The notes beneath the pieces are model-generated. The model was not told where the DNA came from, did no database searches, and was given only the letters and a program-made list of their open reading frames with translations. Made by a program: the position numbers and the translations under genes. From contig NC_087065.1 in NCBI RefSeq assembly GCF_963678635.1, forward strand, positions 65,753,374 through 65,817,373: a stretch of DNA of 64,000 nt. The letters are read 5' to 3'. The stretch is from Symsagittifera roscoffensis (Eukaryota > Xenacoelomorpha > Acoela > Convolutidae). The first letter of the stretch is position 1, and each line of letters opens with the position of its first letter. This document shows positions 46,061-57,392 of the stretch, piece after piece.

Positions 46061-46592
46061 TTTGTTATTATAAAAACGAGCTGCTAGCTTTTTTTAGGAT
46101 GGACCTACTATATATTAGAAAGATTGATTATATTATATGCAATGTTTAAGTTTATTGAATTTCTCTTTTCACAACTCAAAAAATTCTATTGAACATGTGC
46201 AATACACACACGAATTATTAGACAAGCAAGCGTAGCACGATTTTTTTTGGAACATTTTCCACCTCAATTTATAAATTCCTTCTTGACGCCCAAATTAGCG
46301 AATAAAACAAAAATCTAGCGCAACAGAAGCGAACACATATGACACTCCACAAGACATTACAGATTCAACACCCACAGCACCACCGCATATTCACAGTCTA
46401 CAAAATAATCACCCTTACTTCATAGTTCCACAAAATTATAGGAATACACTAGCAATCACTGAACATACCTCTCAAAGTAGTTACTTCCCACGAAGCCTAT
46501 TATCTCTTATAACACTCCATGAATCAAAAAGTTGTAGAACAACCACACACGATAAGTTTTAGTTCTCAAAACGATAATCTGTTTAGCCCAAG

Positions 46593-47301
46593 ATGAGCCG
46601 ACAGATTGGATCTCTCAACCGTTCTCTTTCCTTTCCATCAAACCTCCAACTCCACTGCTCTCGCATTTCACTCTCAAAGCTAACCTCTTTTCCTCTTCCC
46701 AGTTTTTCTCCTAACTCACCGCGCATGAATTCAGACGACTCAACCCAAACAACTTTTAAAGCCATATCTAACTTTGATATTTCTGATATAGAAACCTCTG
46801 ATGAATTCCCTGACTCCGAACCAAGCCCTACAAGTTTTTCCCAACCGCCCTTTCAACCCATTGCTTCCCAACTTCCCGATGAAACCTCTCCCTCCCCCTC
46901 TTCATACCCTAACGCTACCCCTATCCTTTCCCCAAAACCAAGTAAGCAACCCGATGCACCCAGCCTAATGACCGACAATCAACTAGAGCATGAACTATAT
47001 AATATTATAACTCAACAACAACACCTTCATGGCACAAATAACGCATTAACAATTCACCAGCTAACTCACTTAGTCTCAACATCGGAATCCTCAACTCATT
47101 CATTTCATATTGCGCGTACAAGAGTACACCGAGTTTTCAAACGAAAGCACCCTTTTAAACACAACACGTCAATTTCTAATTAGTCGTCCTCGTTCATCCC
47201 GATTATATTCTCAACAGCCGCAACAAATTAACACCCTTGACTTTTTTAATCAACAACTTACCCATTTCCCCAAAATACATACTATTCAACTAACAATATA
47301 A
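46593..47301 (+). other. Unrecognised Ser/Pro-rich reading frame (two overlapping frames)
   Basis: A 196-codon frame (46593-47183) is Ser/Pro/Thr-rich in its first half (for example PSPTSFSQPPFQPIASQ) and then helical (DNQLEHELYNIITQQQHLH). A one-frame shift near 47110-47180 would continue it to 47301 with a similar composition. The C-rich, G-poor plus strand resembles the old retroelement next door, so it may be a further ORF or gag-like part of that or a related element. I recognise no domain. Confidence 0.3.
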
Positions 47302-47487
47302 TACAACTGAACTTATTCATTGATTCAAATATGCTAGTTGCCACAATCCTGTACTTCCTACTACAATTTTACAAATTCACTGAAGCTCCCACAAAAAAAA
47401 CAAACCCGAAGGTAACAAATTCTGCCACTCCTTCATTCAACAACTACCCATCGAATTTAAGGAGAATCAATTCACTACTATTGCTTT

Positions 47488-48033
47488 AGATTTATAGTAC
47501 CAGGCGCAAATAGATTCTCCATTAACAGCTACGATCATGCTGTCACCAGATACATGGAAGTTACCCCACACGAAGACAATCCCAATAAAAAATTTGATCA
47601 CCTAATCGCTCGCGGACTAACAAACACCAAAGCCTACGAAACATTTTTCAGTAAATCTAACCACTTTGCACTCACACTCTTATTTCACTTCTTTGCACTC
47701 AAGGAAAGAGACCTTCACTATTCGCGTGAAATTATGTTAAAGAACAAACTAACCCACACGTACACATATTGTACATTTATACGAAAACATTATATCACAA
47801 ACACACCAGCCCGTAACCCACAACATTGTTTTATGTTTGTCAATTCCAAGTATAGGTCATCATATTTTTTAAATTTCACCTGTTGTATTAAATCTACTAA
47901 CCTACACGGCATCCTCCGTGATTATGATCCCATCAGACAGATGAATATATTGTGCCCACTAACCAACAGCTTTCCCTTTGATGACGCTCGTCAAATAAAT
48001 TTTTTTCTTGGGATATGTAACTTCTTGGGATAG
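47488..48033 (+). other. Unrecognised reading frame, ~180 codons
   Basis: Open from about 47488 (FIVPGANRFSINSYDHAV) through the first ATG at 47554 to a stop at 48033. It contains several Phe, His, Tyr and Cys residues (LLFHFFALKERDLHYSREI, NPQHCFMFVNSKYRSS). No domain is recognised. It follows the frames at 46.6-47.3 kb in the same orientation and has the same A/C-rich composition, so a common origin in a decayed mobile element is likely. Confidence 0.3.
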
Positions 48034-48544
48034 TAAGTTAACTTAACTAAGAAGGCCGAAAAATATTTTTCCCTGAAACAGAGCACTCGTAGGTATGGTT
48101 TTTACTATGAACAATAACAAATAAGACAAAACAGTCACCATTATTACACGTTTTATTCAGAAGTCTTTTTAAAATTTCCTTAGACATTCATCCAGAAAAA
48201 TAAAATCTAAAAAGAAATCACAAACTATTTTTATAATTTTAAAACTTTAACCTGAAAATGAAACTGAATGATCCAACTGCAATAAATTTCATAAGCAATG
48301 CAATAAATAAATAATTCTGTAGCAAATTTCAAATTAAAACGAAATAATAAATAAAAAGAAGCAAATAAATTAAAAGAAACTAACACTTCAAATTATGCTT
48401 CTTTTATAAACTGAAATTTGTCATTTACCCGACCACGTCTCACACACTCTATCCACCAAACTCGCACAACTCGCCCACAAAGAAGTTTTAATACCTAAAT
48501 TTTAAGTTTCAATAATAACTGATAACAACACTAACTCGTTTTCA
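48034..48544. other. AT-rich non-coding stretch
   Basis: A-rich, with many AAATAAA-like runs (48290-48390) and no gene. Confidence 0.5.
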
Positions 48545-49817
48545 CCCTATTCAAACTTTCCTTTAGCCCGGTTGGAAAGAACTATAAGAAAGCTTAAATT
48601 AACCAACGCAGCTTACTAATACAACAAAACCAACTGCATGTATAAGAAAGTCCCATGGTACTCAAACCAGATTAAACCCGGATTAAAACTGGATAAGTTT
48701 TTCTTTTGAAATCCTCTTTCAAATTTTACTAAAACCACTTGAAACGCTAAAAATTCAGAAAACTCAAAACACACAAATCTGTTTTTGATTAAAAGACAAA
48801 ACCAAAAACAAAAAAGAAAAAAACACCCGATAAAATAGAACAAAAAATTGAACACGAAAAGAGACTCTGCTCAAAGAGAAGGAAAATTATACTCCCTCAA
48901 CTGGCCTTACCACCCAGTAGGACGTCCTGAGCATGCTCTATATCCAGCCTAACGCACCGCGCTACAAACACGCTTACGACACGCACTCAATTGTTGACGA
49001 TAGGTGCTCTAGGGTGAGCGACTCTTTGAAATAATCGAAACTAAATAAAACCGCTTTCGCGAAAACAAATAAAAAACATCATTACTAAAACTGATCTCAC
49101 TAACAAGATAAAGATTTAAAATGCAGTGTAGAAAAAACTTCTTAGAGCAAACGGAACGAGCAGAAAAGGGAGATAAAAACTCGACGACATTCCGACTCTG
49201 GAATGACAAATCTATTGGTTTGTTGCCGTAGTCACAACCCTTACTGGATTTGAAGTATGGACACAACATCGCAGCAAAGAAACCCATTGAAGAAGAACAA
49301 TGGCCAACTCGATGTTGACTTTACATGCAGATCCTAATCACTTGGCGCTTCACACAGAAAGGTCAAAATTAGTCTAGCTCTAGCTTAACTAAACCGACAC
49401 ATCATTGTATCAATCTGAAATCTTGACTCGATACCTGAAGACGATGTTGGATGAAACGAGACCCACTTCTGGAACACGAACAACTGCCCTTCTTCTCTCC
49501 ACGAAGACAATTACATCTCTCCCTCCTTCGCGCAGTCCTTGCTTCAAAAGAAAATGACTCCGAAAAGCAAAGAAATATCTCCATCCATCCTTCACTACAA
49601 AAAACCATCAGAAAACTGAAAACTCTCTATACTCCGGATGGGTAGAACCAGTTTAAGACTAGTACTCATAACCAATTATATTCTTGATAAAACTATATCT
49701 ATAAAAAATTTCTTACAAATTAATCATGATTCATAACTAACACTGAAAATTATTTGTAAGGCTGAAACTACTTGTAGTTTCAGAACCAGGAAATTTTTGA
49801 ATATGTCGGTTATGTTT
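48545..49817 (+). repeat. Dispersed repeat, copy 2
   Basis: Diverged copy of the repeat at 1371-2330, with an extra ~300 bp near 49330-49610. Its end (about 49618-49790, with CCGGATGGGT, ATAACCAAT and TTATTTGTAAGGCTGAAAC) recurs inverted at 57170-57370. No coding content is visible. Confidence 0.6.
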
Positions 49818-50155
49818 AAATTGAAAATGAAATAACGTTTTCGCACAATTTTAGTGCATCATCAGTTTAAAAATCTAACTAATATGCACAGAATGATCGA
49901 AAATCATAAAACAATTCAAATACATTATTCATAAAATTAATATAAAAAACTGTTACATAATTTCTATTCTGCAACCATATAATAAATCTCCCGCCAAATT
50001 TTTTCTTAGACTTTGTTGTTTTCCCCCATTTGTTTATCCCAAATTTTTGTTTTAAAATTTATTGTCATGCTAACATGCCGAAGTTTTCAAAATAAGCTGT
50101 TGTTTTGTCCGAAACTTTTCGTTTTTGGAATTAAATCTGACTTTAATATATTGTT
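49818..50155 (-). repeat. Pseudo-LTR of Penelope-like element, downstream copy
   Basis: Direct repeat of 53330-53645. Shared blocks include TTTAAAAATCTAACTAATATG, CAGAATGATC, CCCGCCAAA and TGTCATGCTAACATGC. The two copies are clearly diverged, so the element is old. Confidence 0.65.
49835..49875 (-). ncRNA. Hammerhead ribozyme-like core
   Basis: On the minus strand CUGAUGA (49865-49859) is followed by a stem GCAC/GUGC with loop UAAAAUU (49857-49843) and then GAAA (49842-49839). These are the conserved hammerhead core elements in the right order. A potential stem I is UUUAAA on both sides. Stem III and the cleavage triplet are weak, so activity is doubtful. The other flanking repeat keeps CUGAAGA (about 53360) but has lost the second half. 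Confidence 0.45.
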
Positions 50156-50599
50156 ATTGCTACGGGCATGGTCAGTGATCTTCCAATTTAATTCCGAACT
50201 CAAACCATCGCCTCCACACTTTTTCAGATGTTTCCTCGTCGTAAACACTACTTGCTTGGCGGCGATATTGCAGTGTGGTTACCTCAATATTGAATAATCA
50301 GCATGGGTGGTGGTTCCTTACTGCTAGTAGAAGATATCTGGTTGTCTCCCTTGCTCCTGATGATATTATTCTCCGCTATGATCTTTTAGAGGGCACGAGA
50401 CGCAACCCGAGACGACCAGTGATCTGGATACTGGTTGTCTGACCACTGCTTACAATTGATTTTAATTGCCTCATCAAAACCTTCCCAGGTAGACGTACTC
50501 CGGAAGACACGGTGAACAGTTCCTTCAACTACACTCTTTTTACACTGAAATTTTGGGCAAAACTCCTAAAATTAAGGATGATACCTGTATCAATTGGTT

Positions 50600-52320
50600 T
50601 CTGATACCCTTCACAGCTCACTCTCCTGTCCTTATTGATGTTTTTTTTCTAAATCTAGAAAAACGAGATGTCCCGCGGCATTTGGTGCCTTAATTGTGAA
50701 CTGTAAGTGAGGATGAATTCTATTGGCAGTTTGAGGTTCTTTTTCAGGGTCACCCTTGACCGTCCTCACTATATCAGCCACTAAGCGGAGAAAAAGTTTC
50801 ACACATTGAAGTTCTGCCTCGTTTTCCTTCCTTGATGTGCAATTTTTACAATATCACTCTATTTCACCTAAATTTTGATAATCGTTGTCAGATATATTTC
50901 CGCATTTAACGTGATACCAGTTCCAGCATCCCTCGCATTCTACTTCTTTTGACCTGTAGATGACTTTTTTGTTGCATTGGGGGCACATTTCCTTGCAATT
51001 GTTTGCAAGTGTAGTCAATTCTGGAATCTCCTTTTTCAGTGCATATCCATACTCCTTGAGCCAAAACTTTGCTAAAATCACGCCAGAGAGAGGCCAAACC
51101 ATGCCAAACCATCATTTGGAAAGAACTAAGTTTCAATGCATTTAAAATGCACCTGGCTGACGGTAATTTTTAATACTTTTTTCATGGTCCTTTTTCCAAT
51201 TGCCGATGGTTTTTCCTGCTCATATTTTTTTCTAACCGCTGTATCAATCGCTTCCTTGAGTGGAACATTGTGTATAAACTTTTAACATCAAGAGAAATTA
51301 CGTTCTCATAAGACTCCAAATATGTTTTTTCAGTGATTCTCCTGGCATCTTTGTTTTTTTTCTCTTGGTTTGTTTCATTGTTGGAACCCTCAATACCCTC
51401 AAAAATGTTTACCAGGGTCCTGTTCAAGTTATCATATAATCTACCAGGGAGTGATAGGACTGGTCTCAGTGGTGTGTCATTTTTAAATACTTTGGCCGGA
51501 CCTTAAAGTCTGGCGGGTTGTCCGCCTGTTGACCTTAACTTATTGTAGTTATTGTAGAGATTTTCACTAATTTCATCTCTTTTCTTCATGGCCAGTAATT
51601 CTTTATTGATATGTTTTTCAATCTTCACTGCTATTGATTCAGTCATTCTTCTCTTTTCACTGAATTGCTTCGGATCAAGCAGCCCCACATGTTTTGATTC
51701 ATAAGTTGTTTTCCTCATCACACAGAGGCCGACTCCCTTGTCGAAACGAACTGCCACTAGCCCGTTGCCCTTGAGATTTTTATCTCTTTTTCGACGCCCT
51801 TGTCCGATGGTGTCTCGTTCACCTGTTTACTGTAGGCTTATGGCGCGGCCTCAATCGCACAGAGAGCTTCCTCGGGGATTTTCCAGTTTTGTGATCTGAG
51901 AGGAAGATGTTGATATCATCGAGAAAATGTGTCTCATTGAATTTATCCCTGACCGGATGTTTTGGTCCCAATGACAATAGTTGCTGAATCCAATGTGTTA
52001 ACTTTATGTCATCGATGTTGTCACTGATCTTTCACTTTTCCAACCTAATGGTCAGTCCTGCCTTTTCGCTTACTTTTTAGCTTCTTTTGATGTGTTTGCT
52101 TAGTTGCTCTGGTTGTCTTCCTCCCCCTGAGTGTTGAATATTTTATCAGCGAAGGCCATATTTCCTCATTTACCCGTCTTTGTACAACACCTCTCGCCTT
52201 ATCTAGTTTGCTGGGAAGTTCTTGGCGTCAGTCCTGGCTTTGTTTATATCTGTCCTGTGAAGTCTAACTTGAAATGAGTGAACCGCTTGGTTCAAAAAAA
52301 CTCCATTTTCGGGCACCCGA
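50600..52320 (-). pseudogene. Penelope-like reverse transcriptase with internal PHD-type finger
   Basis: Reading the minus strand from high to low coordinates, near 51757 LVAVRFDKGVGLCVM is readable. Near 51500-51430 comes a fingers block, GQPARL then a stop, followed by NDTPLRPVLSLPGR. Near 51330 is VISLDVKSLYT, the palm motif A. Near 51100 a B-like block is damaged, with GLA kept. A cysteine-rich insert at 51000-50840 (CPQC, CEGC, WNWYHVKC, then YCKNC after a stop) has the C4HC3 layout of a PHD finger. Next comes FLRLVADIVRT near 50790, where the Y-x-D-D box has become LVAD, and then FLDLE near 50650. The order fits Penelope-like RTs; the PHD-type insert between motifs B and C is unusual. 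Several stops and shifts kill the gene. Confidence 0.65.
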
Positions 52321-52529
52321 AATCTAAAAAAATCAGGTTCTAGGTCATTTCCCAAACTAAGTATCAAAAGCAATTAATGAATTTGATATAAGTGAAGCAT
52401 AGTCACGAACCAGTTTCCAAATTAGTTTTTGTTTTAAAGTCCATATCAACTATGGAGGTCGGAGCAAAAGTGTACTCAATTTTATGCAGGCCACGAGGAA
52501 CAAACCTCAAAGCAAAACGAAAAAAAAAA

Positions 52530-53077
52530 TTAACTCACCCTCTGCTTTGAAGCCTCCTCCTCCTCTTTGCAGGCTTCCGTTTCCTCCAACCTGTCCACTG
52601 ATCTCATTTTGTCGGTTTTTCTCCTGGTTAAAGACTTCTTCTTTGGGTTCGATCGAAGTTTAGAGAGAACCGCTGGGAGGATGTTCTTGTAATTGAATAC
52701 AATTCTCAGAGATTTCAGCTCCAAGTCGCTGTCTTGATGAAGCTCATGGCAACCCTCCAGCAGCTCTGATTCTGCCTTTTTCTTTCTCTTAGATATTAAA
52801 AACATTGTGATAGGGGATATCAGAATAATCGAGCTGATCAGTTGCCTCTTGATGTCAGGTATTCCCTTTCTCTGACAATTAATAACTGCGTTGGTTTCAA
52901 TTCCTTTAGCAAGGCAATCGAACCTTCAGTAGAACAGGCTCTGTAGTTTTTCGCGCGGTGGCTGGCAATTGTAGTGCGTATCACGTTGTGCAACACTACT
53001 ATCTTTCTCAACTGAGAAGCCCTGCTGAGTAGAATTGCCAGGTTCTTTTGAGGATTCACTGTGCTTGGATTTAACAA
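52530..53077 (-). pseudogene. Upstream frames of the Penelope-like element
   Basis: Two minus frames (52838-53077 and 52530-52805) join by one shift. The second is Lys/Glu-rich and ends at a perfect donor-like GGTGAGTTAA (about 52538). An acceptor-like TTTTTTTAG near 52325 precedes a new readable frame (FRVPENGVFLNQAVHS). This could be the element's N-terminal ORF with an intron, a known peculiarity of Penelope-like elements. The frames do not join perfectly, and no domain is recognised. Confidence 0.35.
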
Positions 53078-53329
53078 TAGACCAGGAATCGCAGATAAAT
53101 GGGGTAAAAACTGCTTTTTTCCTCGTCGGTTAATGTTTTAGACTATGATGAAGAGAGCTGCCTGCATAAATGAAGCACATTACGAACCTAACTTGATTGA
53201 AAAAGGTCAAAAACTAAATTAACAAGCAATAGTTTTACGATCCCTTGTAGGGAGACCATAAATGTATTTTGGTTGGCGCCATTGGGTTTCGGAGAATTTA
53301 CATTTATAGAGATCGATTACGTTAAAATT

Positions 53330-53645
53330 GTAAATTGAAGAAACGTTTTTAGTGCATCTTCAGGTTTAAAAATCTAACTAATATGTACAGAATGATCAAA
53401 AATCATGAAAAGTGTCAAACAGTTTAATCATAGAAGTAATATAACAAATTGTTACACAATTTCTATTATGCAATCAAATTTAAAATATCCCGCCAAAATT
53501 ATTCTGAGAGTTTGTGATGTTTCCCAGTTTCTTAACCCAAATTTTCGTTTTGAATTCTTTTGTCATGCTAACATGCTGAAGTTCTTTTAAAAAATCTAAT
53601 GATGTAGCCAAAATTTTTCGATTTCGGAACTATATCTTCAATGTT
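53330..53645 (-). repeat. Pseudo-LTR of Penelope-like element, upstream copy
   Basis: Pairs with 49818-50155 in direct orientation. It contains half of the hammerhead-like core (CUGAAGAUGCAC on the minus strand) but not the GAAA half. Confidence 0.6.
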
Positions 53646-53724
53646 ATAGTTTCAAAATCTAAAATTGAATATAACTTAGAAGACGGTTGTTCTCCTTTGG
53701 AATAAATTCCAGATATCTAACCCA

Positions 53725-53905
53725 CAAACACCAGTAAAAGCTAGATCCAATGAGACTAGGAGATATAAAAATAAGATTAAGATCGGTATAAGACTAAGAA
53801 GTTGCACGAATCTATCCGGCCGAAAATAAGATACGTGACGAACAGACGGTGTACCTCATCTGTAATTACTCAATGAGTAAGCTACTCTAGGCAATAACTC
53901 AACAC
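53725..53905 (+). repeat. Dispersed repeat, tail segment (direct)
   Basis: Matches 2140-2310 in direct orientation and 56985-57140 inverted. Shared blocks include AAGATTAAGATCGGTAT, CGAATCTATCCGGCCG and AGACGGTGTACC. The inverted pair at 53.7 and 57.1 kb brackets the membrane-protein exons, probably by chance. 53906-54302 shows no gene except the putative intron before 54303. Confidence 0.6.
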
Positions 53906-54302
53906 AATCTTAGCCTTATTACTGTTTAATTATTGCGTCTTTTGACCAGGCCTCTCAAGCCATTCGATGACGTTGTATTAAAGTTTTTTAAATTAACAAT
54001 TTTCTGTTGTATAACTCATGATATGAAAGCATTTTATTGTGACGTTCATATGTTTGCGAGCTTTAATATTTTGAAAATTTAAACTGAAGCAAGATTTTTG
54101 TCAGAACCTAATTTGTGTCGATTGTTCTAATTAGTTGATTGCTTTTGAAAATAACCTCAATTTTTCGTTCAGATATCTGAATATTTCTCAAAAAATTTGT
54201 TGAGACTTCTAAGTATATGTAAATCAAACCAATTTTTGGAACTCAAAATGTTGATAAACCAATGTATTTTTAAATTTGACGCGGTTGTTTTTTTCTCTTT
54301 AG

Positions 54303-55664
54303 ACCCTGTGATAGAGGGTACGGGGGAGAGTGTGTTCAGGACCAGGTGCATCATCACCACCCTCTCCTTTTCCTTCTGCTGTATCTCTGCATTCCTCCTC
54401 CTCCTCTTGGGGGGTCTCTACTGCTGCAATCTGGTGGACCTCAAGAGGAGCAAGGGCTTCGCAGCACTCATCGCTATCACTGTCATCATGTGTGAGTCAT
54501 AGATTATTTACTTATTGACTCCTCGGTTCACCATGACAGCTCTTCTACAATTATTCCATAGTCAAATTCCATGGCATCTGGACAACATAAACAAAAACTA
54601 AAGCGTGAATAATTGCATTTCAAAAAACTATAACCAGAAAATTTAACAAGAAAAATGAGAAAAGTAACGAGAAAATATTGAAAATTGCGGCCTGGAGAAT
54701 ATGTTTGCTCCAAACAGACACATGTCACTTTATCCAACACAGAAGTGTCTGAGTTTTGAAACAGATTTTTCCTGTTGATCCACTTATATCTTAAAATGTT
54801 TAGCTGAGGTTTTTCTCTCGCTGAGACAGTTATAATTCCGAGAAACAGTTTGTCTAGCAAAAAAGACCAAAAAAAGAGTACATAGTTTTTTCTGTTTCAG
54901 TAATATTTTCTCTCATCACACCGCTAGTGCCCACCATCGAGTATGCGATAGAGAGTGGGAAGTACAAAGACTCCAGACAAGAGTCCTTCTACTTCAAATC
55001 AGTCAAGGAAATAGCACTCGTGAACTACTACAATTTCACGAACGAAATCATCCTCATCGATACTTCCGGTTCCGACCAATTAACTATGGTAGTCGGATAT
55101 GCCCTCTTTTTACCATATGTGGCAGTTGTGTTAGTCATCATTGCTCTGATTTTGTTCATATGCGCAGGAAAGAAAACGAGAGATAAAGACGAAGAAGACA
55201 AAAAGGACTCGGAAAAGAACATTGAAAAAAATAGTAGGAAAAGTGAGACCTCGGAAAACAGGAAGGGTCCAAATAAGGAAACAATTCCAGCTCGGAATGG
55301 CGTTCCTACCATATATGGAACCAACGACACAAGAAGCAAGCGCAGCTCGTCGAAATCGAGTGAATATAGAACAGCGACTGCATCATCTAACCCTTTCTTG
55401 ATAGCTGCAAGTAGCGACTATTCGGAAGCTCCCGGAAGCGAAAAACCGAGTGGCGAGAGCGAAAAACCAAGTGGCGAAAGCGGAAAACCGAGAAGCGAAA
55501 GGTACGAGGAACGATCTTCGAGTACAAATGCGGCCGAAGATGAAAGAGTGAGCGAGCAACCCGAAGCTTCAGAGCGGTCGGAGAAAGAGTCATTCGTCTC
55601 GGCTAGTGAAGGCGAAGCGAGTAATCGCCGCACGCGGTCGAACAGAAGCGCTAGAGTAAGGTAG
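54303..55664 (+). CDS. Multi-pass membrane protein, last two exons (5' exons not found)
   Basis: Exon 54303-54491 follows a good acceptor (TTTTCTCTTTAG) and ends at T|GTGAGT. The intron 54492-54900 ends TTTCTGTTTCAG. Exon 54901-55664 continues in frame to TAG. The split codon restores one hydrophobic helix across the junction. About 316 residues are visible. One membrane helix begins CIITTLSFSF, then a short basic loop (DLKRSKG), a second helix (FAALIAITVI into exon 2), an extracellular loop of ~55 residues with an N-glycosylation site (NFT), a third helix (YVAVVLVIIALILFICA) and a ~170-residue charged tail with an 8-residue repeat (SEKPSGESEKPSGES). This suits a four-helix (tetraspan) protein whose first helix and loop lie in unseen upstream exons. 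Family unknown. AATAAA at 55853 is the likely poly(A) signal. Confidence 0.7.
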
Positions 55665-55852
55665 TCTAAAATTAAAAAAAAAACAACAACACATAACAAC
55701 AGCGTTGTGAGTAAATCTTTCTATGGGGCTTTTATTATGCGCTGAATCCTGAATATGAAATCTAAATACGGTGATTTGATTTAGTTAAAATGATTTGCTT
55801 TGTGACTTTGATGCTTTTGATTGATTTGAAAAATATTTGAAAAATTCCAACA

Positions 55853-55858
55853 AATAAA
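55853..55858 (+). terminator. Poly(A) signal of the membrane-protein gene
   Basis: AATAAA lies 189 nt after the stop codon at 55664, a plausible 3' UTR length. No other signal is as close. Confidence 0.5.
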
Positions 55859-55882
55859 AGCTGATTCCATTTATCAGACCAC

Positions 55883-55918
55883 ATACATACATATGCATAC
55901 ATATGCATACATATGCAA
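55883..55918. repeat. Short tandem repeat (ACATATGCAT)n
   Basis: CATACATATG-type 10-bp units are repeated about three times. It is a microsatellite. Confidence 0.75.
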
Positions 55919-56984
55919 CGTGCAACAATTGTTTTGATTTGTCGTTTTTAATTAGATCAAAGTTAATATAGAGACAAGAAAACCGGCAATCACCTGGAAG
56001 CTATTTCAAAAAAGCATTCATAATAGTCGAATTGCTCCCGGATTGATCTTGTTCCAGTACGATTATAATAAGAAAAACTACTGTTTAACTACTACTCCAG
56101 CGTCAATTTATCTCTGATAAGAGATAAATCTTCTGTCAAAGGTAAAAGAGATAAATCAAGCACTGTACTGGCTCTGTAACGGCAGCTTTTAAAAAACTTG
56201 TTCTTTTTAAAAGCTTTTAATATAAAACTGGTCCAAAATGTAAGTTGGCTTTATAGTTTTCAAGATGACCAAAGACGCCAAAAGGCAACTGCGTTTCTAG
56301 TAAAAGCACCAATATAGAGTTCTTTCCTTGTTGACGACATCATTTACATCGAAAAATACTTTTTTAAATAGTTTTTAAAATTTGTCTTTAGATTCAAGAC
56401 TGGAATCAAGACGAGGAGAAACATGAATGAAGAAACGTTGTTGCCTGATTTCAAAACAAATTTTTTCAGAATGCTTTGAGGGGATACTTTGTAGAAATTT
56501 GAACTGTTTTTTACAGAGCCAATAGTTGTGACCCGTTTTCATCCTCATATCTTATGCAGTTTCCGACAAAAAAGAACGTAAAAAAACTAATCCTATAGTA
56601 GTTTTTTCTTCATCAAAGAGTTCCTGCCGAGGGAACACGTGAATACTTATGTTCCCTGAGCTCTCAAAGTTTTGATATAGCTCCATGACAGATTATAATG
56701 GCAAAGGTGTTTATGAAAATTATGAGACATCAATTGAAAAAGCGGTTGGTTTGTATAAGATCATAAGCGCCAACCTGAACAAGTCTGACATATCTAATGC
56801 ATCATCTTCCGGCTTGCAATCAAACTCAAACCCGGCCACTCATTGTAAGGTTTTTAGGTACAAGAAAAGTACCTTAAATTGTTAACCTCAGAAGAAAAAA
56901 AAACAGCTGCGCACTGATGAGGTTCAGTAGAAATAAATTATTTCAAGATGAAACCAGTTTGAGTTATGTACTAAGGTCTAACTC
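55919..56984. other. AT-rich stretch without a supported gene
   Basis: A 66-codon open frame at 56685-56885 (starting MTDYNGKGVYENYETS) is the only notable one. It has no recognisable domain or splice context. Local repeats of GAGATAAAT lie near 56110-56160. Confidence 0.4.
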
Positions 56985-57370
56985 TTAGAGTAATTTCAGA
57001 TAGGGTACACCGTCTGCTCGTCACGCTATCTTATTTTCGGCCGGATAGATTCGTAAAACTTCTTTGTCTAATACCGATCTTAATCTTACTCTTATATCTC
57101 ATAGTCTCAATAGATCTAGAGTATACTGGTTTTACTACGAGATTGTCTCTTGCAGAAAGCAACTAAGTTGTAAGTTAAATTCAAATCTCACTGGTGCTGA
57201 AATTACAAGTAATTTTAGCACTTACAAATAAGTGGGTTGTTAGTTTGATGGAGTGTGATTGGTTAGTCTTTAATATTTTATAGGGATAAAACATCTAAAT
57301 TATAACCAATAACAATTTATAGTTTGGATTTGGTTTCACCCATCCGGGGTTTACAGAGTTTCTTGTTCTT
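56985..57370 (-). repeat. Dispersed repeat, inverted copy
   Basis: The reverse complement of 56985-57140 matches 53725-53905 and 2140-2310. The reverse complement of 57170-57370 matches 49618-49790 (CCGGATGGGT, TTATTTGTAAG and the hairpin-like GAAATTACAAGTAATTTT). The order shows that both belong to one repeat family with the 1371-2330 copy. Confidence 0.6.
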
Positions 57371-57392
57371 TGACATTTATCTGTAATGCAGG

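Larger units (their letters stand above)
49818..53645 (-). mobile_element. Degenerate Penelope-like retroelement flanked by direct repeats
   Basis: A broken minus-strand reverse transcriptase of Penelope type (50.6-52.3 kb) lies between two ~330-bp direct repeats (49818-50155 and 53330-53645). Penelope-like elements are known to carry such pseudo-LTRs, often with hammerhead motifs, and this copy shows one. No GIY-YIG endonuclease is readable between 50.16 and 50.6 kb, so the element is probably incomplete or too mutated. Confidence 0.65.

Noticed and set aside
54528-54860. Minus-strand 110-codon frame
   Set aside because: Lies inside the intron of the membrane-protein gene and shows no domain.
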